From Chryseobacterium aquifrigidense (lineage in GTDB: Bacteria > Bacteroidota > Bacteroidia > Flavobacteriales > Weeksellaceae): DNA of 64,000 nucleotides. Below the pieces are notes generated by a model. That model saw nothing but the letters and a program-made list of their open reading frames with translations, did no database searches and had not been told where the DNA came from. Where the stretch lies: positions 1-64,000 of the forward strand of contig NZ_VFPD01000002.1 of NCBI RefSeq assembly GCF_006716485.1, written 5' to 3'. Of this stretch, positions 51,571 through 59,099 are shown one piece after another. Positions within the stretch are counted from its first letter, which is position 1. Every line of letters begins with the position of its first letter. Made by a program: the position numbers and the translations under genes.

Positions 51571-52140
51571 ATGAACGATTTTTTAATAGGTATCGGCAAG
51601 AGATTAAAGGATATTAGAAAAAAGAATAATTTAACCATTAATGATCTGGCTTTCAAAGCCAAAGTGAGCAACGGTCTTGTTTCCAGGATTGAAAATGGCA
51701 GAACGATTCCTTCCCTTCCTGTCTTATTGGATCTGATTCAGTCGCTTGAGATTGACGCCAGTTATTTTTTCGAAGGAGTTGAGAAAAAATCCAACGCCAA
51801 ATTCATCTATGTTCCTAAAGAAAGCCAGCAAGTCATCGAAAAAGAAGTAGAAGCCGAAGGTTTTAAATACATGCATATCTTCAGCAAAAGTCTTCATTCT
51901 TTGGGTTTTGAAGCCGTTCTACTGACTCTTGAGCCCAATTCTAAAAGGGAAAAGGTCATTACGGATGCCTGGGAATTCAAATATATTCTGAAGGGAGAAG
52001 TGAAATATGTGATTGATAATGAAGAAATCATCTTAAAAGAGGGTGATTCTTTGTATTTCAACGGAAAATTTCCTCACGTTCCTGTAAGCATCAGTAATGA
52101 AAGTTGTGTGATGCTTGTGCTTTATTTTTATACTGCTTAA
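51571..52140 (+). CDS. XRE-family regulator with cupin domain
   Basis: 189 residues. The N-terminal HTH_3 domain (about 6-62: GKRLKDIRKKNNLTINDLAF, VSNGLVSRIENGRTIPSLPV) is followed by a C-terminal cupin (about 110-188: EFKYILKGEVKYVIDNEEI, LKEGDSLYFNGKFPHVPVS). XRE-cupin regulators usually sense a small metabolite in the cupin and control adjacent catabolic genes. Here the next genes on the same strand form the presumed phosphonate operon 580 bp away, so it is the likely local regulator. That role is inferred from position. Confidence 0.93.
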   Translation: MNDFLIGIGKRLKDIRKKNNLTINDLAFKAKVSNGLVSRIENGRTIPSLPVLLDLIQSLEIDASYFFEGVEKKSNAKFIYVPKESQQVIEKEVEAEGFKYMHIFSKSLHSLGFEAVLLTLEPNSKREKVITDAWEFKYILKGEVKYVIDNEEIILKEGDSLYFNGKFPHVPVSISNESCVMLVLYFYTA

Positions 52141-52172
52141 TAGTAATTTTAGCGGAAAGTTTTTTACTTGAC

Positions 52173-52254
52173 TGTCATTCTGACGAAGGAAGAATCTTAT
52201 TCGTATTCAATAACATGAGATTCTTCATTACATTTCATTTCATTCAGAATGACA
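52173..52254. repeat. MITE-like inverted-repeat element
   Basis: 82 bp bounded by perfect 11-bp inverted ends TGTCATTCTGA (52173-52183) and TCAGAATGACA (52244-52254), with inner inverted AGAATCT (52191) / AGATTCT (52218). It has no coding capacity. Sequences beginning TGTCATTCTGACGAAGGAAG are, from memory, widespread between Bacteroidota genes. Confidence 0.6.
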
Positions 52255-52546
52255 CGTCGAGAATAGGTTCATTCCAAGTGTATGCAATGCTTCATCAGCG
52301 ACAAGATCGCCGCCTTGCTTCCTTATAAATATACTGTTTCAATCATAACCTTTGTGTCTCAAATAATAATCATTTTACTCACTATCCCTCAATTTCCGAT
52401 TTTCATACAATACAAAAGTTTACAAATATGCAACTTTTGATTTTCCATATTCTTCCTAAATGAACGGAATATTAACTAAAACATCACTGTTTTGGCTCAA
52501 TTTCTATTGCATAATCATAAAGTGATATTTACTAAAAACAAGGTGT

Positions 52547-52603
52547 GAAAAGCATCAATCTCTGTTTTCATCCTGTTTTCAAAGATCAGATTTAATGCTT
52601 TTC
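52547..52603 (+). promoter_or_regulatory. Stem-loop upstream of the phosphonate-type TonB receptor
   Basis: GAAAAGCAT (52547-52555) pairs perfectly with ATGCTTTTC (52595-52603), and the pairing continues inward with AATCT/AGATT apart from one mismatch and a bulge. The loop contains two CTGTTTTCA-like repeats. It lies about 117 nt before the ATG, so it could be an operator or an RNA structure in a long leader. Confidence 0.4.
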
Positions 52604-52719
52604 AAAGTAAAACAGCTGTAACAAACAGAGTCTATTTATTAAACAATACTTAACACTAAATATTTATATATATTAAAATTATTGGCGTGATTTGCATAAA
52701 AAATTTAATATATGTAAAA

Positions 52720-55545
52720 ATGAAAACAAATTTAGAGAAATTACTTACCCTTGTTTTTGTCTGTTTCATTGTATTTGTTTCAGCGCAGAAACAGTTAATT
52801 ATAGGAACTGTTCTTGACGACAGTCAGCCTCTCCCCGGGGCCACAGTCAAAATAAAAGGCTTATCCAGAAATATAATAACTGATATTGAAGGAAAATTTG
52901 CCATTAATGATATCAAAGAAGGCCAATATACTTTACAAATCAGTTATATAGGTTACGAATCTTCAGACATTAATGTGGATCTGAAACCGGAACAAACAGT
53001 TGATTTAGGAATCATAAAACTTTCCCAATCCGGAAAAAATATTGATGAAATAGTGGTTACGGGAACACTTAAAAATACAGAAGCAAGAGCATTAAATCTT
53101 CAGAAAAATGCCATCAATATCACCAATGTCATTGCTTCAGACGGAATCGGAAAGCTTCCGGACAGGAATGCAGCAGAGACGGTACAGCGTGTACAGGGAG
53201 TGTCTATTGAAAGAGACCAGGGAGAAGGAAGATTTGTTTCCCTGAGAGGACTTCCTCCTTTCTGGGCTTCTACCACCATCAATGAAAACAGACTTCCAAC
53301 GGCTGAGGAAGAAACAACTTCCAGAGCGACAGCTTTCGACTTCTTTCCTACGGAACTGATCTCGTATGTACATGTAAACAAGTCTTTTACCCCGGATATG
53401 GAAGCTGACGGAATTGGTGGCGGTATTAATTTCATTACCAAAACACCACCGATGAAAACAGAATTCAAAGCAACAATTGGAAGCGGATATAATGCAAAAG
53501 CTGACAAAGGCGTTTACAACCTTGGATTCTTGTATGGAGGAAGAACAAAAGATAAGAAATTCGGGTATTTGTTCAATTTTGCTCATTTCATAAGGAACTG
53601 GTCTACAGATAATTTCGAGGCCAGAAGAAGCGGAGACGAAGGTGTTTTCAGACTGGAACTTCGTGATTATAACGGGGTAAGAAAAACAACGGGAATCAAT
53701 ACCGCATTTGAATATGTACTTTCTCCAAAAACGACTTTCTATTTAAAAGGAATGTATGGTACCTTATCGGATGACGAAACCCATTACAAACATAGAATCC
53801 GATTTGATAAGTTCAGCAGTGCCAATAATACAGCAAGAGTTGAACTTCAGAACATCCACAATTTACTGATTACAGAACTTACTTCGGTTTCTTTGGGAGC
53901 GGTTCATCAATTAAATAAAGGAAAAATCGACTGGGATTTATCTTATTATGATAACAAATTCAAGTATGGAAATATCCCTGACAAGCAGAACAATTCTTAC
54001 TATGTTATCAAGTACACACAATCTGGTGTAGGCATCAATCCTGATTATATTTCCAATCATGGAAATGGCCCCAGAGCTTATTGGAAAGCAGATGGCGGGA
54101 AATTAGATTATAAAAACCCTGATGCTTTATTTGGTTTTTACAGTGATCCGAACTTTAAGATGGATGCATCCCAGATGAGATTTACAGATCTTGAATTCTA
54201 TAAAGTTTTTGTAGAGGAAAAGGATAAAATCGTTGCAGCTTTCAACCATGAAATCAATGCTTCTGATAAACTGACTTTAAAGTATGGTTTTAAATACAGA
54301 GATAAAGAGCGTAATGCAAAATTCTCTGATATTTTCTACAACTGGAGCAGTGGTACAGCACCTCTTTTGTCTGATTTTTCACCATATATCACGACACAGC
54401 CCAACGGACCGAAATATTTAAGTGAAATGAATGCCCACGTCGGGAATACTTTCGGGCCGGTACTTTCCACCACTGGAATGAATCAGTTCTGGTATGATCA
54501 TCAGGGAAATCTGAAAATTAATACTGCTGATTCCGAAGCATTGGAATACAATAAAGCATTAGGAAGAAATTTTGATGTTTTTGAAAAACATGCAGATGCT
54601 TACGGGATGGCAACCTATAAACTGAATGATAAGATTACGATTTTAGGAGGAATCAGATTATCAAACACCAATACCAAAGTAAAAGGATACAGCGTGAATG
54701 ATAACGTATTGACACCAGTAGAAAATACCAAAAACTATCTGGCCGTTCTTCCGATGATTCATTTGAAATATACTTTAAACGATAAGGCTAACCTTCGTTT
54801 TGCAGCGACAAGAACTTTCTCAAGACCGAATTTTGGAGATCTTACACCAGGAGGAACTTATATTGAAGCAGATAACGAGTTTAAAGGTGGAAATCCCAAC
54901 CTTAATCCTACCTATTCTTTGAACTTTGACCTGATGGGAGAATATTATTTCTCCAACGTAGGGATCCTTAGTGGTGGCGTTTTCTATAAGTCTATTACAG
55001 ATCCTATTTTCCAGGATTCTTTTATCGGAAATTATAATGGAAATAACGGAGTACAGTTTACCGCTCCAAATAATGGAAAAGCAGCATGGTTGGGAGGTAT
55101 TGAACTGGGAATCAACAAGAGATTTGATTTTCTTCCGGGATTTTTACAGTACTTCGGTGTGCAGCTGAATGCTACATTCATGACTTCTGAAATGGAAAAG
55201 CCAAGCGGGAGAACGGTAGCCCTTCCCTACCAGGCAAAGGAATTGTATAACGCGCAGCTTTTCTTTGAGAAAAAAGGATTTAATGCCAGACTGGCTTACA
55301 ACTATAAAGGGAAATATGCTGTAGAGTACGCTGAGGAAGACATCAATGATTCCTATTATGGTAAATACAGCAATCTTGATTTCGGAGGCTCTTATCAGTT
55401 TACAAAATACCTGACTTTCTACGCTGATGTAAACAATATTCTGAACAAACCTCTGATCTATCATTTTGGTAAAAATGAAGACCGCCCTGAACAGGTAGAA
55501 TATTACGGAGGACGATTCAATCTTGGAGTAAAACTGAACTTCTAA
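52720..55545 (+). CDS. TonB-dependent receptor with carboxypeptidase-D-like domain
   Basis: An outer-membrane transporter of about 941 residues. The ATG at 52720 gives the signal MKTNLEKLLTLVFVCFIVFVSAQ. A CarboxypepD_reg-like domain (about 25-105, IGTVLDDSQPLPGATVKIKG) precedes the TonB-box-like DEIVVTGTL. The plug (GIGKLPDRNAAETVQRVQGV, then SIERDQGEGRFVSLRG) matches the TIGR01782-type receptors known from Xanthomonas and Caulobacter. The barrel ends RFNLGVKLNF. It starts an operon with a transporter and phosphonate-type enzymes (9-bp gap to the next gene), so the ligand is probably a phosphonate or phosphonate-bearing glycoconjugate. That is inference. Confidence 0.92.
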   Translation: MKTNLEKLLTLVFVCFIVFVSAQKQLIIGTVLDDSQPLPGATVKIKGLSRNIITDIEGKFAINDIKEGQYTLQISYIGYESSDINVDLKPEQTVDLGIIKLSQSGKNIDEIVVTGTLKNTEARALNLQKNAINITNVIASDGIGKLPDRNAAETVQRVQGVSIERDQGEGRFVSLRGLPPFWASTTINENRLPTAEEETTSRATAFDFFPTELISYVHVNKSFTPDMEADGIGGGINFITKTPPMKTEFKATIGSGYNAKADKGVYNLGFLYGGRTKDKKFGYLFNFAHFIRNWSTDNFEARRSGDEGVFRLELRDYNGVRKTTGINTAFEYVLSPKTTFYLKGMYGTLSDDETHYKHRIRFDKFSSANNTARVELQNIHNLLITELTSVSLGAVHQLNKGKIDWDLSYYDNKFKYGNIPDKQNNSYYVIKYTQSGVGINPDYISNHGNGPRAYWKADGGKLDYKNPDALFGFYSDPNFKMDASQMRFTDLEFYKVFVEEKDKIVAAFNHEINASDKLTLKYGFKYRDKERNAKFSDIFYNWSSGTAPLLSDFSPYITTQPNGPKYLSEMNAHVGNTFGPVLSTTGMNQFWYDHQGNLKINTADSEALEYNKALGRNFDVFEKHADAYGMATYKLNDKITILGGIRLSNTNTKVKGYSVNDNVLTPVENTKNYLAVLPMIHLKYTLNDKANLRFAATRTFSRPNFGDLTPGGTYIEADNEFKGGNPNLNPTYSLNFDLMGEYYFSNVGILSGGVFYKSITDPIFQDSFIGNYNGNNGVQFTAPNNGKAAWLGGIELGINKRFDFLPGFLQYFGVQLNATFMTSEMEKPSGRTVALPYQAKELYNAQLFFEKKGFNARLAYNYKGKYAVEYAEEDINDSYYGKYSNLDFGGSYQFTKYLTFYADVNNILNKPLIYHFGKNEDRPEQVEYYGGRFNLGVKLNF

Positions 55546-55554
55546 ACCATTATC

Positions 55555-56859
55555 ATGGCCAGAACAATCAATAAAAAAACATTAGTAACACTGAAGGCCG
55601 CTTTTGCAGCTTTTGGTGTTTATTTCTGCATGTACGGCTTCAGAAAACCTTTCACTGTAGCTTCTTTCGAAGGACTTTCCTATTTCGGAGTTGATTATAA
55701 GATTCTGATTATCATTGCACAGGCAGTAGGTTATTTTATTTCAAAATTCATCGGGATCAAATTTATTTCCGAACTGAAACCCCAGAAAAGACTTACTTAT
55801 CTGTTTGTTTTTATTGCCATTGCAGAACTTGCGTTGTTAGGATTTGCAGCTGTTCCCGCTCCTTACAATATTATTTTTATGTTCATCAACGGAATTCCGC
55901 TGGGAATGATCTGGGGAATTGTTTTTTCCTACATCGAAGGGCGCAAAACGACAGAAATCATTGGCTTGTTTTTATGTTCAAGCTTTGTGGTTTCTTCAGG
56001 ATTTACAAAATCTGCAGGGAAATTTTTAATGGATACATTCTCAATTTCGGAATTCTGGATGCCGTTTTCTGCCGGACTTATCTTTATTATTCCATTGATT
56101 CTTTTCGGACTGCTTCTTGAAAGAATTCCCCAACCTTCAGACGAAGATATTTTGCTTAAAAACAAAAGACAGCCATTGAATGGTGCAGAAAGAAAAGCAT
56201 TGATCCAGCAGTTTTTTGTTCCGATTGTATGTATTATATTTCTGTATATCAGCTTAACGGCTTTAAGGGACTTCAGGGATAATTTCAACCGGGAAATCTG
56301 GGACGGGCTGCATTTTAGTTTCGACAGTTCTATTTTTACCTTAACGGAGATTCCGATTGCAGTGATGGTTCTTTTGATCTTAAGTTTTATGGTGAAAGTG
56401 AAAAATAACAAAAAAGCATTTGCTTACTATCATTATATTCTTTTCGCAGGAATTCTCACTGTAGGCCTTTCTACTTATCTTTTTCAGCAGGGTTCATTAT
56501 CTCCGTTTTTATGGATGACGGTTTCCGGCTTCGGAATGTATATCTGCTATATTCCCTTTAACGGAATTTATTTTGACCGGATGATTGCTGCTTTTGAAAT
56601 CAAAGGAAATGTAGGTTTTCTGATCTATATTGTAGATTCATTCGGGTATCTGGGAAGTGTTCTGATTCTTTTGTACAAAAACTTTGGCTCGGCCCGGACT
56701 TCATGGTTACATTTTTATATCAACTTAAATTATATCATCACCGTTACGGTTTTCATTCTTTCGGTGATAGCTTTTCTGGCTTTCAGGAACAAATCAAAGC
56801 CGAAATCAAACTTAAACTCTAATCAATTCATCAATTTCGATACGTCGAAAATTTTATAA
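55555..56859 (+). CDS. DUF5690 family MFS-like transporter
   Basis: A 434-residue polytopic membrane protein with about 12 TM helices, MFS-like. The N-terminal FGVYFCMYGFRKPFTVASF resembles the entry helix of organophosphate:phosphate antiporters (UhpT/GlpT), which suits an organophosphonate substrate. ISKFIGIKFISEL and ERIPQPSDEDILLKNKRQP are typical of DUF5690 proteins. Its position between the TonB receptor and the FAD enzyme makes it the likely inner-membrane importer. Confidence 0.87.
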   Translation: MARTINKKTLVTLKAAFAAFGVYFCMYGFRKPFTVASFEGLSYFGVDYKILIIIAQAVGYFISKFIGIKFISELKPQKRLTYLFVFIAIAELALLGFAAVPAPYNIIFMFINGIPLGMIWGIVFSYIEGRKTTEIIGLFLCSSFVVSSGFTKSAGKFLMDTFSISEFWMPFSAGLIFIIPLILFGLLLERIPQPSDEDILLKNKRQPLNGAERKALIQQFFVPIVCIIFLYISLTALRDFRDNFNREIWDGLHFSFDSSIFTLTEIPIAVMVLLILSFMVKVKNNKKAFAYYHYILFAGILTVGLSTYLFQQGSLSPFLWMTVSGFGMYICYIPFNGIYFDRMIAAFEIKGNVGFLIYIVDSFGYLGSVLILLYKNFGSARTSWLHFYINLNYIITVTVFILSVIAFLAFRNKSKPKSNLNSNQFINFDTSKIL

Positions 56860-56870
56860 ATAACAATACA

Positions 56871-58025
56871 ATGACAACAAAATTTGATTTACTCGTTGTA
56901 GGAGGTGGAATTTTAGGAACATTCCATGCTTATCATGCGCTGAAGAAAAATCTTAAAGTAGCTATACTGGAAAGAAATTCTGTTCCTCAAGGTGCTACCG
57001 TAAGGAATTTCGGACAGGTAGTACCTTCCGGAATGGATTTGAAATGGCAGAATTTCGGAAGAGAAAGCCTTGCCATCTATCATGAACTTCACACGCAGGC
57101 AGATCTTACCATCAGACAAAACGGATCAGTTTATATCGCTTCCAATGACGAAGAACTTCAGCTGATTGAAGAGCTGTATGAAATTAACAGAAACAATGAT
57201 TATGAATCTGTTTTATTATCAAAAAGCGACTGTATCAAGAAATATGACGGTCTCCGTTCGGATTATTGCAAAGGAGGACTGTTCTTTCCGCAGGAACTTT
57301 CTGTAGATTCTGCAGATATGATTGTAAAGCTTCATAAGCTGCTTCAGGAAAAGATGGGATTGCAGATTTTCTATAATACCGCAGTTCTTGAAACCCATGA
57401 AGATGATCAGAAATGTACTGCTGTAGCAGCAGACGGAACGGCATTCAACGCTTCTAAGATCATTATCTGCGGCGGGCATGAGTTTAAAACTTTATATCCT
57501 AAAGTATTCAATGACAGTGATCTGGAAGTGAGTAAGCTTCAGATGCTTCAGACTAAACCACAGGGAATTTATTCTCTTCAGGGGAATATTCTTACAGGGC
57601 TTTCTGTGAGAAGATATGAATCATTCAGCGAATGTCCTTCTTTCCAGAAAATCAAGGCTTTAGAAAACCTAAATTCTTTTGAAAAGAAATACGGAGTTCA
57701 TATTTTATTCAAACAAGCACTTGACGGTTCTGTCATCATCGGAGATTCTCATGAATATGCAGACGCTAAAAATGCGGATGATCTTGGATATGATCTTAAT
57801 ATGGAGATTGATGAATTCATGATCCATGAGGCTAAAAAAATCATTGATCTTCCCACATATGAAATCCAGAGAAGATGGTTTGGAATTTATTCCCAATGCA
57901 AAACCAAAGATATTTTCGAGCACAGCCCATCTGCGAATATTCATATTGTAACGGGTATCGGAGGAAAAGGAATGACGGGAAGCGGTGGCTTCTCCAAATT
58001 TAATATTGAAAAAATTTACGCATAA
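56871..58025 (+). CDS. FAD-dependent oxidoreductase, TIGR03364-like (phosphonate-associated)
   Basis: A 384-residue DAO-fold flavoenzyme. The N-terminal dinucleotide motif is DLLVVGGGILGTFHAYHA, with ERN as the ribose-binding acid. ATVRNFGQVVPSG is the substrate/FAD block, and the C-terminal VTGIGGKGMTGSGGFS closes the FAD site. TIGR03364-type enzymes occur with phosphonate genes and are thought to oxidise aminophosphonates or their N-methyl forms. Here an aldehyde product (e.g. phosphonoacetaldehyde) would suit the HAD enzyme 7 bp downstream. No PhnW transaminase is present. Confidence 0.88.
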   Translation: MTTKFDLLVVGGGILGTFHAYHALKKNLKVAILERNSVPQGATVRNFGQVVPSGMDLKWQNFGRESLAIYHELHTQADLTIRQNGSVYIASNDEELQLIEELYEINRNNDYESVLLSKSDCIKKYDGLRSDYCKGGLFFPQELSVDSADMIVKLHKLLQEKMGLQIFYNTAVLETHEDDQKCTAVAADGTAFNASKIIICGGHEFKTLYPKVFNDSDLEVSKLQMLQTKPQGIYSLQGNILTGLSVRRYESFSECPSFQKIKALENLNSFEKKYGVHILFKQALDGSVIIGDSHEYADAKNADDLGYDLNMEIDEFMIHEAKKIIDLPTYEIQRRWFGIYSQCKTKDIFEHSPSANIHIVTGIGGKGMTGSGGFSKFNIEKIYA

Positions 58026-58032
58026 AATTTAA

Positions 58033-58701
58033 ATGAAAAATATAGAATTATTAGTTCTGGATATGGCCGGAACAACGATTGATGAGGACAATGTAGTATA
58101 CAAAACACTTACCAGCGCTGTGAATGATTACGGCTATGTTGTAAGCCTTGAAAAAGTATTATCCAGCTGTGCCGGAATGGAAAAACTGGAAGCTATTACA
58201 AGTCTTTTAAAAGAAATGAACGGAAATGAAGATGATGCTGCCGCTATTTTTGAAAATTTCTCAGATCAGCTTAAAGAATCTTATAAAAACCTTAACGTAA
58301 AACCCATCAACGGAACGGAAGATTTCCTGCTCAGCATGAAGTCTCAAAATAAAAAGATCGTTTTAAATACCGGATATACTTCTGAAATCGCTCATCAGCT
58401 TTTGAATAAACTCAACTGGAAGGAAAGTATTCATTTTGATGCTTTGATTACTGCGGACGATGTTTCGCAAAGCCGTCCAAGCCCTGAAATGATTCATCTT
58501 GCCATGAAGAAATTCAATATCACTGAAGCTCACAAAGTTTTAAAGGCAGGAGATTCTGTCATTGATGTTGAAGAGGGTAAAAATGCAGGCTGTGGATTAA
58601 CAATAGCCGTTCTTTCAGGAGCTCAAAACAGAAAAGAACTTGAGAAGGCCTCTCCGGATTATATTCTGAATACGATTTCTGAGGCTGAGGGTATTCTTTA
58701 A
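58033..58701 (+). CDS. Phosphonatase-like HAD hydrolase (PhnX-related)
   Basis: A 222-residue HAD hydrolase of the TIGR03351-type. Motif I is VLDMAGTTIDED, with nucleophile D10 and acid T14-equivalent position. The cap carries GMEKLEAI with K51, which lies 41 residues after D10, the same spacing as D12/K53 in B. cereus phosphonoacetaldehyde hydrolase, where the lysine forms the Schiff base. Motif II is LNTGYTS, and motif IV is GDSVIDVEEGKNAGC. The predicted reaction is cleavage of phosphonoacetaldehyde or a close analogue to phosphate and an aldehyde. It is the last gene of the tight operon with the FAD enzyme. Confidence 0.9.
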   Translation: MKNIELLVLDMAGTTIDEDNVVYKTLTSAVNDYGYVVSLEKVLSSCAGMEKLEAITSLLKEMNGNEDDAAAIFENFSDQLKESYKNLNVKPINGTEDFLLSMKSQNKKIVLNTGYTSEIAHQLLNKLNWKESIHFDALITADDVSQSRPSPEMIHLAMKKFNITEAHKVLKAGDSVIDVEEGKNAGCGLTIAVLSGAQNRKELEKASPDYILNTISEAEGIL

Positions 58702-59099
58702 ATACCTCTTTTCAAAATACTTTTAGTACTTCTTGGCACAAATGTTTTCATGATAATTCATTGGAAATGTTTGTGTTTTTACCACCCCGTCAAATTTCCA
58801 ATTTGACACCCCTCCGGAGGAGGGGAATGTAGTACGGATTATTAGGTATTTGTTATAACCGACATTTCCAGCAATCTTTTTTGATCTTCCATTCAAAAAG
58901 CCTGAAACTTAAAATAAACAGAATCACTTTCTTTTGTGACTTTTGTGGTCATTTTCTAAGTTTTCCCTACGAACTTTTTAATTATCAATTAATTAACTTT
59001 CAGTTTATAAATATTTACAAATAGTAAACTAATTTTACAATAGTTAAAAATAAATTACTATTTGTAAACTTTTATACTTTTAAAAAACTCTTTTTCCCT
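58702..59099. other. Gap with palindromic element and operator-like repeats
   Basis: 398 bp. GTCAAATT-TCC-AATTTGAC (58789-58807) is followed at once by a CCTCCGGAGG-centred palindrome (58811-58820), a composite that looks like a dispersed palindromic repeat or terminator. Closer to the downstream gene, three related TTTACAAATAGTAA sites lie at 59014-59068. TACTTTTA near 59073 is an imperfect -7 element. Confidence 0.55.
59014..59068. promoter_or_regulatory. Three-site operator-like cluster before the secreted phosphodiesterase
   Basis: TTTACAAATAGTAA (59014-59027) and the perfect inverted copy TTACTATTTGTAAA (59055-59068) flank a near copy TTTACAATAGTTAA (59035-59048). Starts are 21 and 20 bp apart, i.e. 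about two helical turns, so a protein could occupy all three on one face. It lies 32-86 nt before the ATG. Confidence 0.5.

Larger units (their letters stand above)
52141..52719. other. Upstream region of the phosphonate-type operon
   Basis: 579 bp without a gene. It contains a MITE-like element (52173-52254), a long stem-loop (52547-52603) and AT-rich DNA before the receptor start. No exact TAnnTTTG is found near the receptor ATG, so the promoter may depend on an activator. Confidence 0.5.
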
